DNA of 64,000 nucleotides from positions 1 through 64,000 of the forward strand of contig JAFGVN010000068.1 in the NCBI GenBank assembly GCA_016937975.1, in the 5' to 3' direction. The stretch is from Clostridia bacterium. Its GTDB lineage: Bacteria > Bacillota > Clostridia > Peptostreptococcales > Acidaminobacteraceae. Below are positions 33,476 through 42,772 of the stretch, piece by piece. The notes below the pieces were generated by a model, which saw only the letters and a program-made list of their open reading frames with translations, ran no database searches and had not been told where the DNA came from. How positions within the stretch are numbered: position 1 is the first letter of the stretch; every line of letters starts with the position of its first letter. Made by a program: the position numbers and the translations under genes.

Positions 33476-35749
33476 ATGAACAAAAAAATTCTAACCATAC
33501 TTATTATAATTCTCCTTTTTAACTTCCCAATATGGTCAGATTCAAAACTTCCTGATGAAATTACTGTTGTAATGGATAACAACTATCCACCCTATGTTTT
33601 TTTTGACGAAAATAATGAGTTAAAAGGAATTTTAATTGATGAATGGGCATTGTTTGAAGAAAGAACAGGCATAAAAGTAAAGCTAAATGCAATGAACTGG
33701 AATGATGCCTTGATCGCTATGGAAAATGGAGAATATGATGTTATAGATACCATTTTTAAAAATCCACAGAGAGAAAAAATATATGCTTTTACAGATTCCT
33801 ATGCAGAAATTGATGTTTCCATTTTCTTTCATAAGAATATTTCTGGTATCAATACCGTTGAATCAATTAAAGGCTTTGCCGTTGCTGCAAAAAGAGGAGA
33901 TCAAGCCGTTAATGTCTTACGTGAAGCTGGCGTAGAAAACATTACTTTGTACGATAGTTATGAGGCGATTATTCAAGCAGCAAAAAACAATGAAGTTGTG
34001 ATTTTTGTTATTGATAACCCTCCTGCAAAATATTTTCTTTATAAATATGGTATTCAAGATACCTTCAACTATACAAGTCCACTTTATACAGGATATTTCC
34101 ATAGAGCAGTCCAGCTGGAACATGCTGATTTAATCCCTATCATTGAAGATGGATTTTCAAGAATTACAGCCAAAGAACGCGAAGTGATCCAGGAAAAATG
34201 GTATGGTAAGACTTCCAGTAACATAAATCAATTTACTAAATACTTAGTGTCTATTGGTTTTGTTGCTTTACTGATTGTACTGGGATTATTCATTTGGAAT
34301 CGAGCATTGACTCGATCAGTTCACAAAAAAACAAAAGAGCTTTCTGATGCGATTCATACACTAAGCTATAACAAGTCAAAACTCAATGCGATTATAGAAT
34401 CTTTACCGGACTGGGTTTTTGTCTCAAACAAGAACGGTACTTTCATAGATTTTCTAACACATAAGGATACGGATAATCTTCTTGTCCAACCCCAACAGTT
34501 TATCAGTCACAACATGTCAGAATTCTTTAACCCAGACTTAACTCAAGTGTTTTTTGACGCCATTACAAATACAATTCATAACAACGAGACGATCACTATT
34601 GAATATAACTTACAGCTTGATACATTAAATTATTATGAAGCTCGATTTTCTAAATTAAATGATGAGGAAGTTGTTATTGTAGTGAGAGATATTTCTGAAA
34701 GAATTATTGCTCAAAAGAAAGTAATCAATTTAAGTATTATGGATACACCAACAGGTGTTTACAATCGTAATTACTTTGAAGAACAAATTGCCCTTTATAA
34801 AAAAACATCTTTAGAAGGTTTAGGATTATTGATGGTCGATTTTGACGGTTTAAAGTTGGTCAATGATACTTTGGGTCATGCTACTGGGGATCGTTATTTA
34901 AAAACTGTGGCAAACTTGTTGAAAGAGGAATTTAAACAGGCTGATTTTATTGCCCGTATTGGTGGTGATGAATTCGTTGTTGTGATGCGAGATTTAAATG
35001 AAATGGAAATACTCATACTTAAAAAATCTCTACAAGAAAAAATTAGGTTGATGAATAATGATGAGCTCACTATACCCTTTAGTATTTCCATTGGTTTTGC
35101 CAATTACGGAACAGATGCATTCTCCATTGAAGATATGATAAAAGTCGCTGATGATTTTATGTATAGAGAGAAACTTTTTCATCGACAAAGCACTAAAAGT
35201 AAAAACATTGAAACCCTTGTAACCATGCTTGATGAAAGAGATTTTATCACGCAAGGTCATGGTTCAAGAATGACAAGACTTGTCGTTGATTTGGCAAAAG
35301 CCCTTAATGTACCTGAATCACAAGTAGAATCCTTAACGCTGTTTGCTCAGTTTCATGATATTGGAAAGATAGGGATCAGTGATGCCATTTTGTTTAAACC
35401 AGGTAAACTTTCTGATACAGAATATATTGAAATGAAACGTCATACCGAAATTGGTTTTAGAATTGCTGAATCTTCTCCAGATTTAATTCACATTTCTGAG
35501 TGGATTTATAAGCATCATGAATGGTGGAATGGTAAAGGTTATCCTTTCGGACTATCCGGAGAGGAAATTCCATTAGCATGTAGAATATTAACTTTAGTTG
35601 ATGCCTATGATGCCATGACAAACGATCGTCCATATAGAAATGCCCTTTCACACAATGATGCAATCAAAGAAATTCTTAATCATACAGGTAGCCAGTTTGA
35701 TCCAAACATTGTGCCAGTCTTTATTGAAATGTTAAATGAAATGTCATAG
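33476..35749 (+). CDS. Membrane sensor: solute-binding domain + PAS + GGDEF + HD-GYP
   Basis: A 757-aa cyclic-di-GMP enzyme. A signal/anchor (ILTILIIILLFNFPIWS) precedes an extracellular SBP_bac_3 domain (about 28-245; TVVMDNNYPPYVFFDENNELKG) like amino-acid-binding proteins. A membrane helix near 255-275 is followed by a PAS-like segment. The GGDEF domain has an intact RIGGDEFVVV. The HD-GYP domain has FHDIGKIGISDAILFKPG and HHEWWNGKGYPFG. It can in principle both make and break the messenger in response to an outside ligand. A histidine kinase gene follows 63 bp downstream. Confidence 0.93.
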   Translation: MNKKILTILIIILLFNFPIWSDSKLPDEITVVMDNNYPPYVFFDENNELKGILIDEWALFEERTGIKVKLNAMNWNDALIAMENGEYDVIDTIFKNPQREKIYAFTDSYAEIDVSIFFHKNISGINTVESIKGFAVAAKRGDQAVNVLREAGVENITLYDSYEAIIQAAKNNEVVIFVIDNPPAKYFLYKYGIQDTFNYTSPLYTGYFHRAVQLEHADLIPIIEDGFSRITAKEREVIQEKWYGKTSSNINQFTKYLVSIGFVALLIVLGLFIWNRALTRSVHKKTKELSDAIHTLSYNKSKLNAIIESLPDWVFVSNKNGTFIDFLTHKDTDNLLVQPQQFISHNMSEFFNPDLTQVFFDAITNTIHNNETITIEYNLQLDTLNYYEARFSKLNDEEVVIVVRDISERIIAQKKVINLSIMDTPTGVYNRNYFEEQIALYKKTSLEGLGLLMVDFDGLKLVNDTLGHATGDRYLKTVANLLKEEFKQADFIARIGGDEFVVVMRDLNEMEILILKKSLQEKIRLMNNDELTIPFSISIGFANYGTDAFSIEDMIKVADDFMYREKLFHRQSTKSKNIETLVTMLDERDFITQGHGSRMTRLVVDLAKALNVPESQVESLTLFAQFHDIGKIGISDAILFKPGKLSDTEYIEMKRHTEIGFRIAESSPDLIHISEWIYKHHEWWNGKGYPFGLSGEEIPLACRILTLVDAYDAMTNDRPYRNALSHNDAIKEILNHTGSQFDPNIVPVFIEMLNEMS

Positions 35750-35812
35750 CTGATGAAGCTTACATATGATATAAGTTAAAATGAATCAATGATATTACAC
35801 AAGGAGTTCATC

Positions 35813-37498
35813 ATGCAAATTAAGTTAAAAAGAAAGATACTTGTAATTTTCATATTTATTTTCATTTTCTCATTATTTTGCATTATTGCCTTTTTTGAAA
35901 ACAGAGAGAATATTTCGGATTACAAGAAAATTGTAAAACATGATGAAGACTTGCTTATTGAGCGTATCAATACATTACTTAATTTTAGTATTGGTAGTGC
36001 TGAAGGTGTTGTATCATTTGTAAGAACATATCCCAATCTAAATCAAGAAGATTTCAGCAATTACGTTTCAAAGGTTTTAGATAATAATAATCTGATTGTT
36101 AGTCATATGGTTGCAATTAAAGATACCACCATTGCTTTTTCTTATCCTTTAGAAGGCAATGAATCCGGTATTGGTATTGATTTAACAGCAGTAGACGATC
36201 AAAGAGATGAAATATTAAAGGTTAAGAATGAAAATATGAGTATGCTCGTAGGACCTGTTAATCTCGTTGAAGGTGGTATTCGATTAATAAACAGGATTCC
36301 AATATTTATTGACCCTATGGATGCTTCAACCTATTGGGGTCAGCTCTCAGTCATTATACGTTATGAAGAATTATTAAACAATGCAGGTATTGTTGATTTA
36401 GATGAGCTCTATCATATACGAATAGAACAAATCAACGAAGATCAAACAAAGGGTTTAATTTACGAAAATCATTCAATTTTCACTGATGATCGTATAGAAT
36501 CCATTGTCAACGTACCCAATGGTAAATGGATTATTACTTTGGAACCGATTCATGGTTTTCATGAAAAAAGCATGACTTTTTATTTATTCTTAGTCCTAGG
36601 GTTCGTTTTTTCTCTTGGTTTATCAGGTATGGTTCGCTATATTCTGAAGATTAATGAAAATTTAAATGAGAAGGTTGAAATTAGAACGGAGCATCTTAAA
36701 AATGCAAATATTCAATTAGAAGAATCCCTTGATGTTTTAAAAACGACTCAATTTCAACTCGTTGAAAAGGAAAAGCATGCTGCTTTAGGGAGTTTAGTAG
36801 CAGGCGTAGCCCACGAAATCAACACGCCTCTGGGTATATGTGTCACAGCAAATTCTTTTTTAAATAGCTTATCCTCCACGCTGCTTGAAGACTTGGAGTC
36901 AGGACAATTAAAAAAATCGAAACTCATTGAAAGCTTGAATCGCATAAATGATTCTACTAATATTATTGATCATAATTTAACTCGCACCAATAATCTAATT
37001 ACAAGTTTCAAACAGCTTTCAGTAGATCAGCATTTAGAAGAAAAACGAATCATTGATGTTCAAGAATATTTTGAATATATTATTCATACGGTTCAACCTA
37101 CTTATGATGCTGGCAATCATACTATCCATTTAAATGTTATTGAGAATAAGCGTATCATTACTTTCCCTGGTGCATTGGCGCAGGTTCTTACAAATCTTTT
37201 GATCAACAGTTTGACCCATGGGTTTAATGAAACTATTGAAGGTACTGTTAACATTGATGTCTCCATTCATGATCAGACCTTGTTTGTAGACTATTATGAT
37301 AATGGCAGTGGCATAGAATCTGAAATTGCAGATAAAATCTTCAATCCGTTCTTTACAACCAAAAGAGAACTTGGTAACACTGGATTAGGTATGCATATTA
37401 TTTTTAATATTGTAACCCAGCAGCTGCAAGGAACCATTCAGCTTATTCACGATCAGGAGAAAGGAGTTCACTTTCAAATTGAAGTGCCAATTTCATAA
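35813..37498 (+). CDS. Sensor histidine kinase with CHASE-like extracellular domain
   Basis: A 561-aa membrane kinase. Helix 1 (ILVIFIFIFIFSLFCIIAFF) and helix 2 (FYLFLVLGFVFSLGLSGMV) flank a CHASE-like sensor carrying YPLEGNESGIGIDL. A coiled coil leads to the phosphoacceptor GVAHEINTPLG, then the ATPase boxes NLLINSLTHGF, DNGSGIE and TGLGMHI. No receiver domain or response-regulator gene is adjacent, so its partner is elsewhere. The ORF track start is eight codons upstream; AAGGAGTTCATC fixes the ATG at 35813. Confidence 0.92.
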   Translation: MQIKLKRKILVIFIFIFIFSLFCIIAFFENRENISDYKKIVKHDEDLLIERINTLLNFSIGSAEGVVSFVRTYPNLNQEDFSNYVSKVLDNNNLIVSHMVAIKDTTIAFSYPLEGNESGIGIDLTAVDDQRDEILKVKNENMSMLVGPVNLVEGGIRLINRIPIFIDPMDASTYWGQLSVIIRYEELLNNAGIVDLDELYHIRIEQINEDQTKGLIYENHSIFTDDRIESIVNVPNGKWIITLEPIHGFHEKSMTFYLFLVLGFVFSLGLSGMVRYILKINENLNEKVEIRTEHLKNANIQLEESLDVLKTTQFQLVEKEKHAALGSLVAGVAHEINTPLGICVTANSFLNSLSSTLLEDLESGQLKKSKLIESLNRINDSTNIIDHNLTRTNNLITSFKQLSVDQHLEEKRIIDVQEYFEYIIHTVQPTYDAGNHTIHLNVIENKRIITFPGALAQVLTNLLINSLTHGFNETIEGTVNIDVSIHDQTLFVDYYDNGSGIESEIADKIFNPFFTTKRELGNTGLGMHIIFNIVTQQLQGTIQLIHDQEKGVHFQIEVPIS

Positions 37499-37616
37499 AG
37501 AATTGGCAGTTGCTGATTTTTATTGATCCCCTTCTGCCTTTTACATTTCAATATATTTTGAGATTATATGCTTTTTTAAATGGGCATAGTATCATAAACG
37601 AAAAAGGAGTCTAAAT

Positions 37617-38273
37617 ATGTATCAAGAAGAAAATTATCTAGAATTTAAGCATGCATTAAAAACTTTTGAAAAGGAAAAAGCTTATTTACACATCAAATCT
37701 TTATTAGACAACCAAACACTTACAATCATTGAAATCTATGAATTATATCTGGCTAAAAGCCTGTCTGAAATTGCAGGCAATAATTTAGAACAGCAGATTC
37801 CCATTTGGCAAGAACATCTTATAAGTAATATTGTACGTTCTATTGTTGAACTCACCTATCCTTACGTTTTAATTGAAAAAGGGAAAACCAGAGCAATCAA
37901 ACAATCTGTTGTTATATTGTGTCTTGAAGAAGAATATCACGACCTTGGGGCAAGAATGGTTCAAGATTTTTTTGAAATTGCTGGATTTACAGCATACTTT
38001 ATTGGTGCAAATACACCAGATAGTGAAATTGAAAGCGCTCTTCAAGTTTTAAAACCTGAAATTTTATGCATTAGCGTTACAAATTACTATCATTTGTCAA
38101 AATTACATAAACTTTTAAATCATATAAATGAGTTATTCCCGAATCATGATTTTAAAATTGCTGTAGGCGGTTACGCTATTCAAAATAGCAGCAAAGTTGA
38201 AAGTCAAATACAAGCAGATTATTATTTGAAATCCTTTGAAGACATTACAAATTTAAAGGAGGTGCTTTCATGA
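37617..38273 (+). CDS. Cobalamin (B12)-binding domain protein
   Basis: A 218-aa cytosolic protein: a helical N-terminal cap (about 1-95) and a B12-binding Rossmann-like domain. The base-off histidine motif reads EYHDLG (ExHxxG instead of DxHxxG), followed by GFTAYFIGANTP, ISVTNYYHL and IAVGGYAI. This is the MerR-like/CarH or methyltransferase-type module without DNA-binding or catalytic parts. It overlaps an ABC permease gene by 4 bp, so it probably senses cobalamin or light, or serves the exporter; that is inference. Confidence 0.87.
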   Translation: MYQEENYLEFKHALKTFEKEKAYLHIKSLLDNQTLTIIEIYELYLAKSLSEIAGNNLEQQIPIWQEHLISNIVRSIVELTYPYVLIEKGKTRAIKQSVVILCLEEEYHDLGARMVQDFFEIAGFTAYFIGANTPDSEIESALQVLKPEILCISVTNYYHLSKLHKLLNHINELFPNHDFKIAVGGYAIQNSSKVESQIQADYYLKSFEDITNLKEVLS

Positions 38274-39430
38274 AACTTTCCTTTAGAATAGCATTACGCT
38301 TTTTGTTTTCCAGTAAAGGTCAGACCCTTTTGATTTTATTAGGCATTGCCATAGGCATATCTGTTCAAATCTTTATAGGATCACTCATCCAAGGTCTACA
38401 AAGTAGCCTTTTAGATGCAACCATTGGTTCATCACCACATATAACGATTAAGGCAGTTGAAAAAAATGAACCTCTCAATCATCCAGAAACCATCATAAAT
38501 ACAGTTAAGAAAGATGAGCAATTAGTCGCCTTGTCTTCTTCTATCACTACTGGTGCTTTTCTACGTGTAGATGATCGCACGGAGCAAATTCTCGTAAGAG
38601 GTTTTAATTATAGTGATGCCAATAAGATATACAAATTTAATGATAAACTCATAGAAGGTCAATTACCCCTTCAAGAAAATGACATTATCATCGGTAAAGC
38701 ATTAGCCGAATCCTTTAAGCTAAAAATAGGCGATGAAGTCGACATACAATCCGTCAATGGTCATATCATTAAAGGTAATATTACTGGACTTTTTGATTTG
38801 AAGGTAGCGGCTATAAATGAGTCCTGGGTATTAAGTTCTATAGATTTTTCACGTCAAATTTCAGATTATTCTGCTGATCAAATTAGTGAAATTGAAATGC
38901 AAGTTATAGAACCTTTCGATGCAGATCTTATAGCAATTGAATTAAGCAAACTTATTAACCAAAATGAAATCTCAACTGTAGATTGGAAAACAGAAAACCA
39001 ACAACTTCTCAGTGGTTTAAATGGACAAAGTACATCAAGTCTCATGATTCAAGTTTTTGTTGTTATTTCAGTTGTTCTAGCAATTGCTAGTGTTCTGGCC
39101 ATATCAGTTATGCAGAAATCACGTCAACTTGGTATTTTAAAAGCCATGGGCATTAATGATACGATGGCAAGTTATATTTTCTTATCTCAAGGTTTCATTC
39201 TAGGCGTTATTGGTGCCATTTTAGGCATACTTTTTGGATTGGGATTACTTTATAGTTTCACTACATTCGCACTTAATCCTGATGGTACACCGGTTGTGCC
39301 TATACTCATTAATCCAGGTTTTATTTTACTATCTGGTGTAATTGCCATGTCAGCTTCCACTTTGGCATCACTCATTCCAGCATTAAAATCTAAAAAACTC
39401 TCTCCAATGGAGGTAATTAAAAATGGCTAA
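38270..39430 (+). CDS. ABC transporter permease, MacB/LolE type (FtsX family)
   Basis: A 386-aa permease with one N-terminal helix (TLLILLGIAIGISVQIFIGSL), a large extracytoplasmic domain and three C-terminal FtsX-type helices (VFVVISVVLAIASVLAISVMQKSRQLGILKAMG). The QLGILKAMG coupling segment contacts the ATPase. Such systems export lipids, peptides or drugs, or transmit force. The gene is coupled by overlaps to the B12-binding gene before and the ATPase gene after. Confidence 0.9.
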   Translation: MKLSFRIALRFLFSSKGQTLLILLGIAIGISVQIFIGSLIQGLQSSLLDATIGSSPHITIKAVEKNEPLNHPETIINTVKKDEQLVALSSSITTGAFLRVDDRTEQILVRGFNYSDANKIYKFNDKLIEGQLPLQENDIIIGKALAESFKLKIGDEVDIQSVNGHIIKGNITGLFDLKVAAINESWVLSSIDFSRQISDYSADQISEIEMQVIEPFDADLIAIELSKLINQNEISTVDWKTENQQLLSGLNGQSTSSLMIQVFVVISVVLAIASVLAISVMQKSRQLGILKAMGINDTMASYIFLSQGFILGVIGAILGILFGLGLLYSFTTFALNPDGTPVVPILINPGFILLSGVIAMSASTLASLIPALKSKKLSPMEVIKNG

Positions 39431-40112
39431 TTTAATAGAACTCAATAAAGTCTCTAAAATATATGGCACACAAGTACAGACTAAGGTCCTTCATGAGATT
39501 GACTTAGAAATAGAAGAAGGTTCATTTAATGGTATTATTGGAGCATCAGGCAGTGGTAAAAGTACGCTTTTAAATATTATTGGTACTTTAGATCAGCCAA
39601 CAAGTGGGATCATCAAAATCAACAATATTGAAACCCATTTAATGAGAAACAAGGCTTTAGCAAAACTAAGAAATGAAACCATTGGATTTGTTTTTCAATT
39701 TCACTATCTTCTACCTGAATTCACAGCTCTCGAAAATGTGTTAATGCCCTATTACATCAAAGGGAAAAAAATAGATAAACATATGAATGAACGCGCTCAA
39801 GAACTTTTAGAACTTGTAGGATTAACCAAAGTTATGAATAATCTGGCTGGTAACATGTCAGGGGGACAACAACAAAGAACTGCCATTGCTAGGGCTTTAA
39901 TCAACAATCCAAAGCTTATATTGGCAGATGAACCTACTGGGAATTTAGATAGTGAAACAACAGAACAAGTATATGAGCTCCTTAGAGAGATTCATCGCGA
40001 CTATAAGACTACTTTTGTGATTATAACCCATGACCGTAGAATTGCAGAAAAAACAGATCGTATTATAGAAATAAAAGATGGTCGTATTTTCAGTGACTTT
40101 TCTAAAATTTAA
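39423..40112 (+). CDS. ABC transporter ATP-binding protein (LolD/MacB type)
   Basis: A 229-aa ATPase: Walker A GASGSGKST, Q-loop FVFQFHYLLPEFTALENV, signature MSGGQQQR, Walker B LILADEPTGNLDS and the switch histidine in IITHDRR. It powers the permease encoded just upstream (8-bp overlap). Its sequence type matches three-component LolCDE/MacB-like exporters. No periplasmic adaptor gene is present. Confidence 0.94.
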   Translation: MANLIELNKVSKIYGTQVQTKVLHEIDLEIEEGSFNGIIGASGSGKSTLLNIIGTLDQPTSGIIKINNIETHLMRNKALAKLRNETIGFVFQFHYLLPEFTALENVLMPYYIKGKKIDKHMNERAQELLELVGLTKVMNNLAGNMSGGQQQRTAIARALINNPKLILADEPTGNLDSETTEQVYELLREIHRDYKTTFVIITHDRRIAEKTDRIIEIKDGRIFSDFSKI

Positions 40113-40148
40113 AAATGTTGTTACGATTTTCGTAACAACATTTTTTTT
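40111..40148. terminator. Strong bidirectional terminator
   Basis: A 16-bp perfect stem, AAAAATGTTGTTACGA / TCGTAACAACATTTTT, with a 3-nt loop and a further T tract separates the ABC operon from oleate hydratase. Confidence 0.9.
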
Positions 40149-40150
40149 AA

Positions 40151-41926
40151 TTAAATAACACCATAATTTTTCAAAATCACTTCTATATCCGTACCTTCTA
40201 TTTGTTTCATAGCTTTCTTGAAAATAAATTTTTCCTTCCAGGACATCTTCATTTCTGTAATTTTCTTCCCATCTCTCATTTTTACACTGGCATCCAGTAA
40301 ATCTCTTGCATCATAAGTGCTTCCCCACACCTCAGGAACACCACGATCTACATTTAACAAGGTATAAACGGCCTCCATTCCAGTTCTCATGGAATACTCC
40401 GTTGTAAAAATTGTGTCTCTTTCTGTTTCAGCAAATTGACCTAAGAAAGCAAAATTAACGGCATTTTCAGGTACAACTTGAGGTCTGTCACCTTTTTCCC
40501 TTGGCATGAAAAATGCTGTAATATATGGCATCATACAAGGAATGGTATTGGCACTATTTGAAGCCAAATCCTTAATTTCATTTTCAGGCACGCCCATATG
40601 GTACAACCATTCAGCACAGATTTCCTTACCTGTACATTCACGCATCGGTTTTTTTATATAGTTTCCTGGTTGATCACTGAAAAGACCGTATATCCAGCCT
40701 ACCAATTGATCTTTAGGTTGATCTCTGAACTGAGGTTGTCTATTAAAGGTCCAACTTAATAACCAATTGGAATCTTTTGCAGTTACAATACCTCCTGTTA
40801 CAACACCACCTGAGAAAGGATCCCTTTGACAAATTTTTTCTACATATGGCGGGATTTTCATGTCTAAAGTTGTCACTGTAGCACTCATCCAATTGCTTTT
40901 TTCAGGATCATGGCAGAATTTTTCTGGATTACCAAAGGCAGGATCTTGTGCTGCAATTTTCCGCCACATGTCCCAACCACCACCTTCTTTAATGCCTTTG
41001 CTATAAGGTGCAGGTTTGTCTTGGGAGCCATAGGTTGAATTTTCTACACACCCACCATGAGTGATAAACACTAAATCATTTTCAGTCAGATCAATGCAAT
41101 CCTTTTTACCGTCTTTTATGATCACAATGTTTTTCGCTTGTTTCTTATTCTTTTTAATATCAAATTCTACATTCACTACTTTTGTATTGTAATGGAATTG
41201 TACATCATGTGATTCCAAATATTTAATCATCGGTAAGATCATGGATTCGTATTGATTATATTTTGTGAAACGAAGTGCTTTAAAATCTGGAAGACCTCCA
41301 ACATGGTGAACAAATCGTTTGATATATAATTTCATCTCCAATGCACTATGCCAGTTTTCAAAGGCAAACATAGTTCTCCAGTACAACCAGAAATTTGAAT
41401 TTAAGACTTCCTCTTCAAACACTTCATCAATTTGCTTATTGTATAACTTTTCATCTGGTGTGAAAAAAAGTTTCATAATCTGCATAGCTGCTTTGTCAGA
41501 CAAATCAAATTTTCCATCTGTTTTGCCATCTTCACCTCTATTTTGTGTCGCACGCATCAAGGAAAAATTGGGATCTTTTTTGTTTAACCAATAATACTCA
41601 TCTAAAACGCTGATCCCTTCTGTTTCAATAGATGGAATTGAACGATAAAGATCCCACATAACTTCAAAATGGTTGTCCATTTCTCTTCCACCACGCATAA
41701 CATAGCCCAAACCGTCATAATGAAAACCATCACAAGCACCACCAGGAATAGGATCCTTCTCTAAAATATGTATTCGCTCACCTTTCATTTGACCATCTCT
41801 AACCAAATAACAAGCTGCAGCAAGCGAAGCCAAACCTGAACCTACTAAGTAAGCTGATTTTCTGTCAACACCTTCTGGTTTTAAGGGTCTTGCAAAAGCT
41901 TCATAATTTCCACTTGAATAATACAT
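40151..41926 (-). CDS. ohyA: Oleate hydratase (myosin-cross-reactive antigen family)
   Basis: A 591-aa FAD-dependent enzyme that adds water to the cis-9 double bond of oleic acid to form 10-hydroxystearate, detoxifying unsaturated fatty acids. Visible are the FAD-binding Rossmann motif VGSGLASLAAACYL, EKDPIPGGACDG, MRGGREMDNHFE and FSGGVVTGGIVTAKDSNWLLSWT. The length is typical. It starts after GGAGGTGTAAGA. A TetR-family gene lies directly upstream and could repress it in response to a fatty acid. Confidence 0.95.
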   Translation of the reverse strand: MYYSSGNYEAFARPLKPEGVDRKSAYLVGSGLASLAAACYLVRDGQMKGERIHILEKDPIPGGACDGFHYDGLGYVMRGGREMDNHFEVMWDLYRSIPSIETEGISVLDEYYWLNKKDPNFSLMRATQNRGEDGKTDGKFDLSDKAAMQIMKLFFTPDEKLYNKQIDEVFEEEVLNSNFWLYWRTMFAFENWHSALEMKLYIKRFVHHVGGLPDFKALRFTKYNQYESMILPMIKYLESHDVQFHYNTKVVNVEFDIKKNKKQAKNIVIIKDGKKDCIDLTENDLVFITHGGCVENSTYGSQDKPAPYSKGIKEGGGWDMWRKIAAQDPAFGNPEKFCHDPEKSNWMSATVTTLDMKIPPYVEKICQRDPFSGGVVTGGIVTAKDSNWLLSWTFNRQPQFRDQPKDQLVGWIYGLFSDQPGNYIKKPMRECTGKEICAEWLYHMGVPENEIKDLASNSANTIPCMMPYITAFFMPREKGDRPQVVPENAVNFAFLGQFAETERDTIFTTEYSMRTGMEAVYTLLNVDRGVPEVWGSTYDARDLLDASVKMRDGKKITEMKMSWKEKFIFKKAMKQIEGTDIEVILKNYGVI

Positions 41927-41995
41927 TCTTACACCTCCGTAAATACTCTAATTTCACATTAAGGATAACAAGAATAATTTATTCAAGATATAAAC

Positions 41996-42038
41996 AAAAG
42001 ACCTCAAATGATTAAAAATTAATCATATAAGGTCTTTT
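41996..42038. terminator. Terminator of the TetR gene upstream of oleate hydratase
   Basis: AAAAGACCT / AGGTCTTTT enclose a second pairing ATGATTAA / TTAATCAT, with T-rich flanks on both strands. Confidence 0.75.
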
Positions 42039-42044
42039 GTATAG

Positions 42045-42608
42045 TTAAAACTCAACTATTTCATAATTATTTAAAGCATGAATAATATCACCACGTATTA
42101 ATGTATTTATACGATCCACGATTCTCTCAGGATTCTCTTTCATACCATTTTTTATCCAATCCAACATTAATCCCACAAAAGCAAATTTGAAAAAGTCTGC
42201 AATAAATTTTTTCTCTTCAGTTTTCACTTGCATCCCCTTGGCTTTTTCTTCTACTACATCAATTAATAATTTATAAGTAACTTCATACAAGTATCTTTCT
42301 ACTTGTTCTCGACTGACAGAATGATAAACATTCATAATAAATGGTTTATTTTCAAGAACTGCATCAAAGATCTGTAAAAAACCTTGTTGCCAAGTATCAT
42401 AAGTCTTTTTGCCATCTAGTGCTTTCGCAGCATCTTCAATACATGACCATTCCACCAAATCAAAAATATCTTTAAAATGATAATAGAAAGTCATCCGATT
42501 GACACCGCATTCTTGTGTCAAATCATTTATGGTGATTTTATCTAAAGGTTTTTTTAACAATAACGCCTTTAATGCATTTTCTAAAGCTTTCTTTGTTGGT
42601 TGCGACAT
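42045..42608 (-). CDS. TetR-family regulator (DhaS/FasR-like)
   Basis: A 187-aa protein with N-terminal helix-turn-helix LDKITINDLTQECGVNRMTFYYHFKDIFDLVEW, the subtype usually annotated as DhaS or TetR_C_8. Its C-terminal domain holds the ligand site. It begins after AGGGAG. It is transcribed towards oleate hydratase but has its own terminator. A fatty-acid ligand is inferred only from this neighbour. A 13-bp palindrome GAATAATTTATTC in the hydratase leader (about 41974) is a possible target. Confidence 0.88.
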   Translation of the reverse strand: MSQPTKKALENALKALLLKKPLDKITINDLTQECGVNRMTFYYHFKDIFDLVEWSCIEDAAKALDGKKTYDTWQQGFLQIFDAVLENKPFIMNVYHSVSREQVERYLYEVTYKLLIDVVEEKAKGMQVKTEEKKFIADFFKFAFVGLMLDWIKNGMKENPERIVDRINTLIRGDIIHALNNYEIVEF

Positions 42609-42772
42609 GAGTACTCCCTCTATGTTTAATCTTTTCTAATTTATTTTATACTACTTTTCCATGAAAAAAAAGATAACAAACAGTATCCGAAGGCACTTAT
42701 TCATAATTATAATGTTTATTGCTTCAATCATAATAAACATCTCATGTCGTCAAATTTCGAAAATTTCTGTTA

